Source: Saitoella complicata NRRL Y-17804 (lineage: Eukaryota > Ascomycota > Saitoellomycetes > Saitoellales > Saitoellaceae). Taken from it: a DNA stretch of 64,000 bases. The position numbers and the translations under genes were made by a program. Positions 20,501 to 30,483 of this stretch are shown here, one piece after another (positions within the stretch are counted from its first letter, which is position 1; each line of letters starts with the position of its first letter). The stretch is taken from contig NW_017566992.1 in assembly GCF_001661265.1 (NCBI RefSeq), positions 403,514 through 467,513 of the forward strand, given 5' to 3'. Below the pieces are notes generated by a model. The model was not told the DNA's origin, ran no database searches, and worked only from the letters and a program-made list of their open reading frames with translations.

Positions 20501-22284
20501 CTAGTTTGGTACGAAACTGGCAAGAAGAGCTGCGGAAGTGGGTTCCGAGGAGTGATGGGGACATGCTTGGCAAGATCTACACGATCGACGCAATTACGGA
20601 TCCGTATGAGCGTTTCGACGTCATCAACGAATGGTATGAGAACGCTGGAATTATGTTGATGAGTTACGACACCTTTCGGATTCTTGCCCTGAACTCTAGG
20701 GAGAGGTATGAAGCCGAGGACGCTGAAGCACTACAGAAGTGGCTCATTAAACCGGGTCCTTCACTCGTCATTGCAGATGAGGCTCATAAGTTCAAGAACA
20801 AAGATGCCAAGATCTCGTCTGTCACAAGGATGTTTGAAACAGCCTCTCGTATCGCATTAACGGGGTCACCGCTTGCTAACAATCTTGAGGAATACTGGTC
20901 GATGATCGAGTGGATCGATCCTGGCTTCCTGGGTACTCCCGCTGCTTTCAGGAACCATTTCGTGCTTCCAATCAACGATGGACTTTTCCTTGACAGTACA
21001 CCTCACGAACGCAAGTTCTCTCAGAAGAAGTTGGCAGGGCTAAAGAAGATCATCGAGAGTAAAGTACACCGGAAGGACATCACAGCCATCGAGGAATTCC
21101 TACCCTCGAAGACAGAATTCGTCATTTCCATGCCACCATCTCCTGCCCAGCGATTATTCTACGACCAATATTTGGGCGAGATCCAAAACGATCTTGATAG
21201 TGGTGATGGAGGGACACAAGGCCTACTGGGTCGACTTGCTATCTTAAAGCTCATCTGCAGTCATCCGATAACCATCCTCGATGACAGCACCCAAGCCGGC
21301 AGGAAACGAGCCAAGAAAGCCGCCGCAGACGATGAAGACGCAGATATTTCCATCGACCTCAGTCGCGATATCACCGCCCGCTTCCGAAACTGGGTCGTAG
21401 AAACGGCGAATACGGCACTGGCGCCAAATCCCAATGATCCCAAACACAGCACGAAATGTATCATATTTCTTCAGATCATCTTGGGTGCGAAGAAGAAGAA
21501 AGAGAAAGTTCTTTTGTTCTCACAGAGTTTGGCGACGTTGAATTACCTCCAACGTCTAGCCGAAGGCAACAAAGTTCAGTGCAAGAGTTTGACGGGGATG
21601 ACCCCAATCTTGAGTCGGCAAAACGACATCGCCGCCTTCAACAATGATCAAAGCACTACCTTGTATCTCATTTCAGCCAAAGCCGGCGGAATCGGACTCA
21701 ACGTCACCGGCGCAAGCCGCGTAATCCTCTTTGATCCAGACTGGAACCCCGTCTGGGACGAACAATCCGTCGGCCGCGCATACCGCCTCGGCCAAACAAA
21801 ACCCGTCTACGTCTACCGCTTCGTAACAATGGGCAGCTACGAAGACCGCATGTTCAAGTCCAACCTCCACAAACTCGGACTCTCCCTCCGCGTCGTCGAT
21901 TCCCGAAACCCACGTGCCGCAGCAGCCCGCAAGGAACTGAGGAAATTGTTCTCAAAGTTACCTGAAGCTCAGACGGTTGAGTCTGAGCTGGATTTGAACA
22001 TGGACGAGATCAAGGGAAAGGATAGTATCTTGGATGAGGTCGTGGAGAAGAATCGGGATTTGATTTATCGGATTGATCTAACAGAAACCTTCAAGAAGGA
22101 TGCTGGGGATGGGTTGACGGCAGAAGAGTTGGCTGAGGCGATACGAGAGGCAGAGGATGATAAACTTCGTCTGGCTAGTGGTGGGATGCTAGCGTCACAA
22201 CAGATGCCGATGACATGGCCAGTGCCAGCTACGCAGCCCACGTCGACGCCTATTGTTCCGCAGGAAAATGGCATATTAATATGA
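17569..22284 (+). CDS. SNF2-family DNA translocase (ATRX/RAD54-like) with N-terminal SAM domain
   Basis: A single uninterrupted exon of 1,571 codons. Residues ~20-95 (WTLSQVQHWVRETF ... LRDDLGLRSLGQRQRLLDAI) read as a SAM domain, a helical protein-interaction fold. A long acidic, Ser/Pro-rich region with many Asp/Glu clusters follows. The motor starts near 900 (LKEHQKEGLRFMWQQV). It has Walker A HTMGLGKT (Lys941), DEAH at 1070-1073, ALTGSPLANN and the C-terminal lobe (LLFSQSLATLNYLQ, DPDWNPVWDEQSVGRAYRLG). The insertion pattern points to the RAD54/ATRX/ARIP4 branch of chromatin remodellers, which move along DNA to remodel nucleosomes or aid recombination. The partner bound by the SAM domain is unknown. 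Confidence 0.88.
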   Translation: MANHHNESPAAAQAQSSLPTDPWTWTLSQVQHWVRETFPTSAADPAFTQALASNDVDGRVFLRLDNGTLRDDLGLRSLGQRQRLLDAIEELREGSVGWRGWQVRRQSRGVQLFGTLGSVMETPAQMGMEVLGGEVKTPVGVGWPYSSGGRHPFDDAPLAMSIPVAARAQIVGSPVLERAAHGDGDLSMDDLGQVIEAFDNEDMQNIDTNPTSPEGEGRPEVGTAQIIPEKPQQRPPTKTPRLKRALLPGRKSTLTPDSIFFGHKDALTGEIGDLKDDWAISSAGIETQYHVGELEYAQRLLKGFLWRRSIPERVPKERGKPGKRWIVQPVHDFAVEDPELTPIVLYSLSSDPDDQTPTVTLTQTTRSDLRLPPPPLLLRPRPSPYTIQFSTPINPNNALDKIGNFDFDWESLRKYEVMEGGDRVLPIYGESGSEGEYDEELLREMEEEERAREREESGGGEKVVLEKAKPAPLFASSPSPERETAVSLEGVRASRAGTAVTGVGTRKIVEDAAEDILTPLRSTPSSPSLRSSQSPPVGTQVPWPPPQARRSSPFDDDEDLDGRTSLTGGTPTDGGRERWPSTGLQSEPIVIDDSDEEMVIGGPSPRGVLKVVLSDDELPDASTVLLQISQKPLKPAKTEDENLKVSGVYGRVGNLLRQVSDETVFSAICELTYKALNGQPFTLPGESEEVLQAFATIWSEYALECAEHMPDTVLTNWQADRIMQQDTFFGYLGKRKGSLRREGIDLDPVEEKHRPESDEPRAPRKLKKLRMKPERSRPREEAFPGEFDDLDDGDMSEGDRSTQVHPIFKKRRTQDSTLDDDSDSDGSDHERSRNIRTRPAVREPRVKKDRQVADNQRRQLLLLKNIQKRADEAAKRGDNSGRFIINLGHKTGEKEVILHDYYVKTLKEHQKEGLRFMWQQVLMLGDRSKGCLLAHTMGLGKTLQVVSFLYTLQEQVLLRNGDIPEHLLANRVMILMPASLVRNWQEELRKWVPRSDGDMLGKIYTIDAITDPYERFDVINEWYENAGIMLMSYDTFRILALNSRERYEAEDAEALQKWLIKPGPSLVIADEAHKFKNKDAKISSVTRMFETASRIALTGSPLANNLEEYWSMIEWIDPGFLGTPAAFRNHFVLPINDGLFLDSTPHERKFSQKKLAGLKKIIESKVHRKDITAIEEFLPSKTEFVISMPPSPAQRLFYDQYLGEIQNDLDSGDGGTQGLLGRLAILKLICSHPITILDDSTQAGRKRAKKAAADDEDADISIDLSRDITARFRNWVVETANTALAPNPNDPKHSTKCIIFLQIILGAKKKKEKVLLFSQSLATLNYLQRLAEGNKVQCKSLTGMTPILSRQNDIAAFNNDQSTTLYLISAKAGGIGLNVTGASRVILFDPDWNPVWDEQSVGRAYRLGQTKPVYVYRFVTMGSYEDRMFKSNLHKLGLSLRVVDSRNPRAAAARKELRKLFSKLPEAQTVESELDLNMDEIKGKDSILDEVVEKNRDLIYRIDLTETFKKDAGDGLTAEELAEAIREAEDDKLRLASGGMLASQQMPMTWPVPATQPTSTPIVPQENGILI

Positions 22285-22318
22285 GGGTATATCAACTAAG
22301 ATAGTTATAAAGCATCCA

Positions 22319-23191
22319 TTACCTCCTACACTGCTGCCAACCTGTCTGGAGTGTTAGCATTCCATTCTCAAGTGTAGGGTACTATACATAGGCTTACCTG
22401 GTAAACCACACGCAGCCCCCACAGCGAGATACATCAAGAAGACGATCGTACCAATCAGTAATCCAAGCTATGAGATGTCAGTCGTTGTTCTAGATGATTA
22501 CACAGGCAACTCACCATTCTCGTACTCTTCCACCACATCCGCCTCCTCAACGCAGTCGACCGTTTGCGAAACTGAAATGCTTGGTTATTGAGTTGATCCG
22601 TCTTATTCACCAACAAATCGATTCTCTCGCCCCTCTCTAGGACCCTTTCAATATTCTGCACCATTACGTCCTTAACTTGGTCGATCTCCGCCTTCACCTG
22701 TTTCGCACGATCCGAGTTTCCGGGTCCACCGACGTTGCCGGCCCCAGGAGCTCCATCCTCCGCCCACAGAATCCGCTCCCGAAGCGTGGAGTTAAAAGAG
22801 GCCATTCCGTAGACTTCAGCGGCACCCACCTCCTCCTCCCCAAACTCCGCCGTGAACCTCGCTTTAATATCAGCCAACAATGCAAAGGGCACCCTCCTCC
22901 CCACATCTTCCGTCGCGATACACAGATACGTAACACCACTCGGTAAAGTCGGGGTCGCGGGGGACGAAATGTAGTGAATGAGGTTTGAGCCGTGGACGTA
23001 GGTGAGTTTGCTGCCGGGGGTGATTTTCGGGAAGACTTGGGCGGCGACGGAGGAAGGGTCGGAGGATGTTGAGGGGGAGGAATGTTCGGAGAGGATTACT
23101 GTGAGGCGTTGTCAGCATGTACGGAGTACAGTTTTCCAACTCCCTCACCTGTTCCGCGAGCGATGCCGCAGTAGAAGATGGAGGAAGCCAT
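22319..23191 (-). CDS. Longin R-SNARE, VAMP7/Nyv1-like
   Basis: Four exons on the minus strand (23191-23149, 23098-22515, 22467-22398, 22341-22319) give 239 aa across introns of 50, 47 and 56 nt. The N-terminus (MASSIFYCGIARGTVILSEH) opens a longin domain. A SNARE helix contains VLERGERIDLL, with the zero-layer Arg at residue 170. The third exon is almost exactly the transmembrane anchor (LGLLIGTIVFLMYLAVGAAC). The last exon has two AG acceptors four bases apart. The inner one gives the end GLPGWQQCRR and the outer one DRLAAV. I prefer the first, since fungal relatives end with a Trp and Cys. Such R-SNAREs drive fusion with the vacuole or endosome. Confidence 0.9.
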
Positions 23192-23383
23192 GGCGAATAG
23201 AACAATTGACGCTCAGGGAGTACGGTAATGTCGGTCTGCGATATGGTGTTGTGTTGTGTGACGTCTCTTGGCGATAAACGCTGCATCCTTATCCGGTATC
23301 GCCTCAAGCAATGTCCCGCAATGCATTGTAACGTAGTCAATCTCGCCCCCACACTCCTCCCCGAGCATCCTCGACTTCGCGAA
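23192..23383. promoter_or_regulatory. Bidirectional promoter of R-SNARE and OGG1
   Basis: Only 192 bp separate the two divergent start codons, so both genes must share core regulatory DNA. No TATA box evident. Confidence 0.5.
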
Positions 23384-24698
23384 ATGGAAAACGAAAATCG
23401 CACAATGAACGGATGGAGACTACTGCAGACCGCTGCGAATGAGCTATCGCTAGGTTCGCTGAACTGATATTCGTTAAAGCGCTTTGCTAATTCAGAGAAC
23501 AGCGACGACATTGAAGTGCGGACAGTCTTTTCGGTGGAAAGCTTCGGGTGAGAATGAATGGTCAATAGCCCTACGAAACCGAATCATAAGTCTACGACAA
23601 ACTGCGCCAGCAGCGCCAATACACTACCGAGCTATCCACCCTCCATCCTCCTCTCCACCACTGGTACCACCATTGGACGACACAGAAGAACTTCTTCACG
23701 ACTACCTCGCCCTATCAGTAAATCTCGAAAATCTTTACGCACAGTGGACAAGGGACGATCAAGTGTTTGCCAAACTCGCCCCACGCTTCGCAGGAATCCG
23801 AATCCTCCGCCAACCTCCCCTCGAAAACCTCCTCTCATTCATATGTTCCACAAACAACAATATCGCCCGTATCACCCAGATGGTCGACAAACTCTGCGTC
23901 AACTATGGTACCTACATCGGTGACCTCGACGGCGTTGCATACTACGACTTCCCGACTCTTGAGACATTCGCGGAGGCTGCGGCGAGGACTGGGGAGGATG
24001 ATTTGGAGACGAAGTTACGAGGGATGGGATTTGGGTATCGTGCAAAATACATTGCGAAGACTGCGCTAATTCTCGCTCATGACCATCCACCCAATTGGCT
24101 CGAAGACTTGCGTACGAAGACGTATCAAGAAGCCCATGAGAGTCTGCTAACACTCTCCGGCGTCGGTCCGAAAGTGGCGGATTGTGTTTGCTTGATGAGT
24201 CTGGACCAACACTCCGCAGTACCCGTCGATACGCACGTCTTCCAAATCGCAGTACGGGATTATAAATTCAGATCAAAAGGCGCAGGCAAAGGGACGGGAA
24301 CGATGAACAAAGCAACGTGCGAAGCCGTTGGGGAGTTCTTTAGAACGCTGTGGGGCCCGTATGCGGGGTGGGCACAGTCTGTGGTGTTCACAGCTGATTT
24401 GAGGGCTTTTGCGGATCATGGACGAGAAGAGAGCGTCACTGTGAAGGAGGAGGTGGTGGTGACGGTGAAGCAGGAGGTGATCAAGCGGGAGGATAACGAC
24501 GAGCGTGTGATGGTGGAGAAGGATGTGAACGTGAAGGTGAAAGTAGAGGATGTTTTTAGGGAGGTGAAGGAGGAGGCGGTTGAGGGGCCGGTGTTTGTTG
24601 AGGGGAAGAGGAGGAGTAGGAGGGTTATTGAGAGGGTAAAGGTTAAACGAGTGAAGAGGGAGGATGATGATGGGTCGGAGAATAGATTAGAGCAGTAG
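23384..24698 (+). CDS. OGG1: 8-oxoguanine DNA glycosylase/AP lyase
   Basis: Exons 23384-23453 and 23503-24698 give 421 aa. The 49-nt intron has donor GTTCGC, branch GCTAAT and acceptor ACAG, and splicing restores NELSLATTLKCGQSFRW. The enzyme removes 8-oxoguanine from DNA and nicks the backbone. Family marks are SFICSTNNNIARIT, the helix-hairpin-helix LSGVGPKVADC with catalytic Lys247, and PVDTHV with Asp266. Positions are close to human Lys249 and Asp268. RTLWGPYAGWAQ ends the core near residue 315. The last ~100 residues are a charged tail with repeated VKxE-type motifs, absent from the human enzyme. A second in-frame ATG at 23405 is an alternative start. Confidence 0.95.
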
Positions 24699-25562
24699 TC
24701 CGAATGAGACAGGCAGAGCCATGCGTTCTTTGCTTTGGTCTTTTGGGAATTATGACCGGAGAACACCATCCACGTTCACACGCTGGGTTGAAGTCGCGTT
24801 ATGATGTATGAGACGTTGTTTGCGCAATTGCCGCCTTGGCGAGACCTGCGTTCAGATTCCTCGGACCGATTTGACATGCCGGCAACGAGATTTTCGGAAT
24901 CTTACGTGCAGATCTCACGTACGGGGACAACCAGCACCAACACCGCAGTCCGGAATGGCCCTTTGCCGCATGGGCCTCAATTGATCTACTGTTACGCGTG
25001 TCCAGTCGGCCCGACACATGCCCCGATCCAATCTCTCCAATGATGACGACTTCAGGGTCCAAGTGTCCCGCTCTTGTTGGGTGGGCTCAACGGTTTGGCG
25101 CGCGGGCGTTCGGTTGATCTGCACGCTGAGGGAGTACAGTTTCGAGGCGACGAAGGGAGTGGGAGAGTGAACGAAGGGAAAGGATCAAAAGGAGGGAGAG
25201 GATCAAGAGGAGGGGGTAGCCCTCTCGTCGTCAAATAGAATCGGAGTTCCAGTCGACCGACACGGGTCGTCATCGCGCAACTTCCTTCGCAAACTCTCTC
25301 GGAAGCAACTCCCATCCGAGCATCTCCTTCAAGAAGTGACGCCATCCAGCAGCAGCCACCCGCAATGATATTTAGGCGATACTGAACTCGCCGTCGCTTA
25401 CTAAACAAAAAAACGTTAAAACAATTTGGCCGAGTTCCGTTCGCACAACACCACCCGCCTGGTACAAAAGCGCGACCCCACCACCTGTAGACCTCCAACC
25501 TCCATCGTCCGAATTCTAGGAAAAGAGATCTAATTCAAGTTAGGAGGCTGCTATAGTTTGCA
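24699..25562. promoter_or_regulatory. Upstream region of the PDR transporter
   Basis: 864 bp between OGG1 (3' end) and the PDR gene. Open frames here start at non-ATG codons or look like noise. A long, gene-free upstream region is usual for inducible drug-pump genes. Confidence 0.45.
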
Positions 25563-28500
25563 ATGGCCTCCCGTACACAAGAGAATACGGATCCAACGAT
25601 GCAGGCTGCCTCGTCCCAGGCATACCACGACGACCCCGCCGGCGCGTCATCACATCCACACTCCAACATCCGCTCTACCCACCTCAACGAAGACCCATCT
25701 CACAACTACCACCGCGACGAACGCTCCGGCTCTGATTCATCCGGCACTCTCGGCGACAACCACGCACACCTTACGCGAACAACGTCCCAAAGCCAAGACG
25801 TTCACCAAGGCCGGTACGGAGAACAGATCGCGGGGACGGGGGTGGATGTCGATGAGTCGCTATCCGCATTCGAGGACTTGCGGCGTCAATTGACGAATAA
25901 GTCACGGGCGTCGCATCCCGTTATCCCCGAGGACGAGGAAAAGTCCGCTGTCGATAATGGCGATGAATTCCATTTAGAGGAATGGCTCAAAGGACGTGTA
26001 CAGCTGCACCACGAACGCGGTCTCCCCGATAAGAAGATCGGCGTTCTCTACAAGGATTTGACGGTCCTCGGTATCGGCTCCGGCGCAACCATGCAGAAAA
26101 CCCTACCAGACGCGATCATCGGCTCTTTCGGCCCTGATCTCTGGCGGTTTTTGCAACATTTCGTCCCGCCACTTCAGAAGTTGCATTTCGGTGGTGCGAG
26201 GCCTGAGGTGAGGGAGTTATTGAGGGACTTTGTGGGTGTCGTTAGGGGTGGGGAGATGATGCTCGTCCTGGGGCGTCCCGGTGCGGGTTGTTCAACTTTT
26301 CTGCGGACCATCGCCAATCAGCGTGAATCCTTCGCAGGTGTGAACGGGACTGTGGAGTATGGCGGTATGACGCCCGCCGAAATCGCAAAGCGGTATCGTG
26401 GAGAGGTGAATTATAATCCCGAAGACGATATCCATTTCCCGACGTTGAAGGTGAGGCAGACACTTGGGTTGGCATTACAGCTGAAGACACCAAAGAAGTT
26501 TCGGGGGGAGGTACAGAGTATCCTCGAGGCTCTGGGTAAGATGTTTGGGATTTCGCATACGTTTGATACGGTTGTCGGGAATGAGTATGTCCGTGGTGTT
26601 TCTGGTGGAGAACGGAAACGTGTCTCGATCGCCGAAACATTGACCACACGTTCCGCAGTCGTCTGTTGGGATCAATCATCGCGTGGATTGGACGCGAGTA
26701 CGGCCGTCGATTTCGTGAGGAGTTTGAGAGTCATGACCGATATAACCCACCGAGCAACCTTCCTAACCCTCTATCAAGCCGGCGAAGGCATTTTCCGCCT
26801 CTGCGACAAAGTCACCGTCATCGACCAAGGCCGCCTCATCTTCTCCGGACCCCGTGATGAAGCAAAACCGTGGTTCGAGAGTCTAGGGTACGAGTGTCCG
26901 GAACGTCAGACCACCGCGGATTTCTTGACGTCGGTTACGGATCCGGCGGAGAGGAGGTTCAGGAAGGGATGGGAAGGACGGGCGCCGAAGGGGGCGGAGG
27001 AGTTGGAGGCAGCGTTTAGGGGGAGTGAGGGGTATAGAAGGTTGGTTGGGGATGTTGAGGCGTATCAGGCTGAACTTGGTGGTGCCGGGAAGGAGCAGAC
27101 AGAGAAGTTCAAGGAGAGCGTGGTGAAGGGAAAGTCGAAGCATGTTGCGAAGAAGAGTCCGTATACGGTCAGCTTTCCACGACAGGTATTGGCGTGTACG
27201 AAGAGGCAGTTCTGGTTGATGTGGAATGATAAGACGAGTTTGTATACGAAGCTGTTCATTACGGTCTCGATTGCGCTCATTATTGGATCGCTTTTCTATG
27301 GTCAACCGCCTGATTCGACGGGTGCGTTCTCGAGGGGTGGTGCGCTTTTCTTCTCTATCCTCTTTTTGGGATGGCTGCAGTTGTCTGAACTCATGGATGC
27401 TGTCTCTGGACGTATCGTGATTCAGCGGCATAAGGATTATGCGTTCTACAGGCCTTCGGCGGTTTCGGTCGCTCGTGTCCTTGCCGATTTACCGATTTTG
27501 TTCGTGTTGGTCAGTATCTTTTGCGTTGTGATGTACTTTATGTGCAACTTCCAGCGTACAGCATCTCAGTTCTTCATCTACTACCTCTTCGTCTACACCA
27601 CCACGATCTGTATCACGGCACTCTACCGTATGTTCGCCGCCCTCAGCCCTGACATCGTCAGTGCGATCCGGTTCAGTGGACTCGCGTTGAACTTGTTGGT
27701 TATCTTCACGGGATACGTCATCCCCAAACCGCAGTTATTGAATAACTACATCTGGTTTGGGTGGTTGTTGTGGATTAACCCGGTTGCGTACGCATTCGAG
27801 GGTGTCGTCGCAAACGAGTTCTATAACCTCAACATCCAGTGTGCGGATGCGCAGACTGTACCCGTGGGACCGACGTATACGAACCCGGCGTATCAGGGGT
27901 GTACGCTCGCTGGGTCCACGGTTGGGAGTCCGGTTGTTAGTGGTGCGGCGTATATCGAGACGGCGTATAACTACTCGAGATCCAATTTGTGGAGGAACTG
28001 GGGTGTTGTGGTTGCGTTTACGGTGTTGTACATTCTTGTTGGTATGATCGCCTCCGAGTTGCTTGCGTTCGTTCCTCCTGGTGCAAGTGTCATGGTGTTC
28101 AAGAAGACGAAGAGGTCGAAGAAGGCTGTTGCTACCTCCGGTTCTGACGAGGAATCCGGTGGAGCTGGAACGAGTGGGCCGAATGCTGGGGCTGCGGGCG
28201 AGAGCGACGAGGCTGCGATGTCTGGTTTGGAAAAGAGCGAGAGTGTCTTTACCTGGCAGGGCTTGAGCTTCGAAGTCCCCATCGGTGGCGGAAATCAGAA
28301 GAAGTTGTTGAACGACGTAATGGGCTACTGCAAACCTGGGCAAATGACCGCACTTATGGGTGCCTCCGGAGCAGGAAAGACAACGCTGCTCAACACCCTC
28401 GCGCAACGTCAAACAGTCGGTGTCGTCACGGGTGACATGCTCGTAGACGGACGTGCCCTCGGTGTCGAGTTCCAGCGTGGTACTGGATTCTGTGAACAGA

Positions 28501-30188
28501 TGGATTTGCATGAGGGTACCGCCACGATTCGTGAGAGTTTGGAGTTCTCGGCATTGTTGAGGCAAAGTCGGGATACGCCGCGTGAGGAGAAATTGGCGTA
28601 TGTCGATACCATTATCAAGCTTCTCGAGCTCGAGGATATTCAAGATGCGATTGTTGGGTCTCTTGACGTCGAGCCCCGCAAGAGGTTGACCATCGGTGTG
28701 GAGTTGTGCGCCAAACCCAAGCTGTTGCTTTTCTTGGATGAGCCGACGTCTGGGTTGGATTCGCAGTCTGCGTACAACATCGTCAGGTTCTTGAGGAAAT
28801 TGGCGGATTCAGGACAGGCTATCTTGTGTACGATTCACCAGCCTTCATCAATCTTGATTCAGCAGTTCGACCGTGTTCTCGCCCTCAACCCTGGTGGAAA
28901 CACTTTCTACTTCGGCCCGATCGGTGAGAACGGTAAGGACGTCATCGAGTACTTCGGACAGCACGGGGCTCATTGTGATCCTAACGCCAACGTTGCGGAG
29001 TTCTTGCTCGAGGTCGGTGTTGGCAATGTCCGTGTCGGCAATGAGAAGAAGAATTGGAACAAGGTCTGGCGCGAATCGAAGGAGTGCAAGTCTATCGCGC
29101 AAGAAATCGAGGATATCTGTGCCTCTCGAAAGGATGCGGCAGACCCCAATGCCAACGTTGTTCAACACGAATACGCTGCCCCTCTCTGGGAACAGTGCAA
29201 GATCCTTACGCAGCGTACCTGGAGGAATTACTGGCGTGACTCCTCGTATGGATACGGAAAGATCTTCACTTCTGTCATGGTTGGGATCTTCAACGGATTT
29301 ACGTTCTACATGCTCGGGAACTCGTCACAGGATATGCAGAACAGGATGTTCAGCGTCTTCTTGATCCTCATGATCCCACCAACCATCGTCAACGCAACCG
29401 TACCAAAGTTCTTCATGAACAGAGCGTTGTGGGAAGTCCGTGAAAACCCATCCAGGATCTATAACTGGTTCGCCTTCTCGTTCGCCAACACGATCTGCGA
29501 GATCCCCTACGCGTTCGTCACGGCAACAATCTACTTCTTGCTCTGGTACTTCCCCGCCGGCCTCCCCTACGATGGCCGCGTCTCCGCTCATGTCTGGCTC
29601 ATGGTCCTTCTCTGGAACTTCTTCCAGGCGTCCTGGGGTCAATGGATCTGTGCCTTCGCTCCCTCTTACACCGTCATCTCCAACGTCCTCCCCTTCTTCT
29701 TCGTCATGGTCTCCACATTCAACGGAGTCGTACGTCCATATGCGTCCCTCCCGGTGTTCTGGAAGTATTGGATGTATTACTTGAATCCGTCTACGTATTG
29801 GATTGGGAGTGTGTTGGCGAGTACGTTGGCTGGACAGCCGGTCGAGTGCACGTCGTCTGAGGTTGGGTACTTCAACCCTCCTCCCGGTGAGACTTGTTTG
29901 AGTTATGCTTCAACGTACCTCAACAGTGGTAATGCTGTCGGGTACTTGATGGGCGACCAGAGTGCTACGAGTAATTGTATGTATTGCCCTTACTCGGTTG
30001 GTGATAACTACTTGTCTGCGATCAATGTTTCGGCGAGTGACAAGTGGCCGTACTTTGCGATCTTCCTTGGCTTTACGATTAGTAACTGGGTGTTGGTGTA
30101 CGCTTTTATCTACATGGTCAGAGTCCGGAGGTGGACGTTCGGGTTTGGGCCTGCTATCAACTTACTTGGTAAGGTGTTGCCCACATAA
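25563..30188 (+). CDS. Full-size PDR-type ABCG transporter (drug efflux pump)
   Basis: A single exon of 1,541 codons with the fungal PDR layout NBD1-TMD1-NBD2-TMD2. NBD1 has the usual degenerate Walker A GRPGAGCST (about 238-246, Cys for Lys), signature VSGGERKRVSIAE and CWDQSSRGLDAST. NBD2 has a canonical Walker A GASGAGKTT (about 933-941), the PDR-type altered signature VEPRKRLTIG and LLFLDEPTSGLD. So each composite ATP site pairs one good and one poor half, as expected for Cdr1/Pdr5 relatives. Each TMD has six helices, with a Cys-containing extracellular loop near the C-terminus. These pumps export azoles, plant toxins or lipids from the plasma membrane. Ser/Asp-rich N-terminus as in family. 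Confidence 0.95.
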   Translation: MASRTQENTDPTMQAASSQAYHDDPAGASSHPHSNIRSTHLNEDPSHNYHRDERSGSDSSGTLGDNHAHLTRTTSQSQDVHQGRYGEQIAGTGVDVDESLSAFEDLRRQLTNKSRASHPVIPEDEEKSAVDNGDEFHLEEWLKGRVQLHHERGLPDKKIGVLYKDLTVLGIGSGATMQKTLPDAIIGSFGPDLWRFLQHFVPPLQKLHFGGARPEVRELLRDFVGVVRGGEMMLVLGRPGAGCSTFLRTIANQRESFAGVNGTVEYGGMTPAEIAKRYRGEVNYNPEDDIHFPTLKVRQTLGLALQLKTPKKFRGEVQSILEALGKMFGISHTFDTVVGNEYVRGVSGGERKRVSIAETLTTRSAVVCWDQSSRGLDASTAVDFVRSLRVMTDITHRATFLTLYQAGEGIFRLCDKVTVIDQGRLIFSGPRDEAKPWFESLGYECPERQTTADFLTSVTDPAERRFRKGWEGRAPKGAEELEAAFRGSEGYRRLVGDVEAYQAELGGAGKEQTEKFKESVVKGKSKHVAKKSPYTVSFPRQVLACTKRQFWLMWNDKTSLYTKLFITVSIALIIGSLFYGQPPDSTGAFSRGGALFFSILFLGWLQLSELMDAVSGRIVIQRHKDYAFYRPSAVSVARVLADLPILFVLVSIFCVVMYFMCNFQRTASQFFIYYLFVYTTTICITALYRMFAALSPDIVSAIRFSGLALNLLVIFTGYVIPKPQLLNNYIWFGWLLWINPVAYAFEGVVANEFYNLNIQCADAQTVPVGPTYTNPAYQGCTLAGSTVGSPVVSGAAYIETAYNYSRSNLWRNWGVVVAFTVLYILVGMIASELLAFVPPGASVMVFKKTKRSKKAVATSGSDEESGGAGTSGPNAGAAGESDEAAMSGLEKSESVFTWQGLSFEVPIGGGNQKKLLNDVMGYCKPGQMTALMGASGAGKTTLLNTLAQRQTVGVVTGDMLVDGRALGVEFQRGTGFCEQMDLHEGTATIRESLEFSALLRQSRDTPREEKLAYVDTIIKLLELEDIQDAIVGSLDVEPRKRLTIGVELCAKPKLLLFLDEPTSGLDSQSAYNIVRFLRKLADSGQAILCTIHQPSSILIQQFDRVLALNPGGNTFYFGPIGENGKDVIEYFGQHGAHCDPNANVAEFLLEVGVGNVRVGNEKKNWNKVWRESKECKSIAQEIEDICASRKDAADPNANVVQHEYAAPLWEQCKILTQRTWRNYWRDSSYGYGKIFTSVMVGIFNGFTFYMLGNSSQDMQNRMFSVFLILMIPPTIVNATVPKFFMNRALWEVRENPSRIYNWFAFSFANTICEIPYAFVTATIYFLLWYFPAGLPYDGRVSAHVWLMVLLWNFFQASWGQWICAFAPSYTVISNVLPFFFVMVSTFNGVVRPYASLPVFWKYWMYYLNPSTYWIGSVLASTLAGQPVECTSSEVGYFNPPPGETCLSYASTYLNSGNAVGYLMGDQSATSNCMYCPYSVGDNYLSAINVSASDKWPYFAIFLGFTISNWVLVYAFIYMVRVRRWTFGFGPAINLLGKVLPT

Positions 30189-30483
30189 GCTGGAGGAACG
30201 GAGCGAAGGAGGACGGAAGAGCAGTGGATGAAAACATTCTTTCAGCATTTTCTTGGTATTTACCCAAAGTATAGCATAAGGTATTTACGTTTTAGAAGGA
30301 GTTTCTGTCATTTACTCAAGCACAAACCTGATAATAAGAATTCTGGAACATGCAACAATTGCAGAAAAATATGGGTATATTCGGGTTTCACATCACACCA
30401 AACCTATCGATCATTGGTATCTTCCAAAAAGTATCAATCACACTTCATACTCGTACATCCTTCACATCCTCCATGGCAGATGT

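Noticed and set aside
25052-25498. 148-codon minus-strand ORF upstream of the PDR gene
   Set aside because: Low-complexity Pro/Arg text with no domain; lies in a promoter region.
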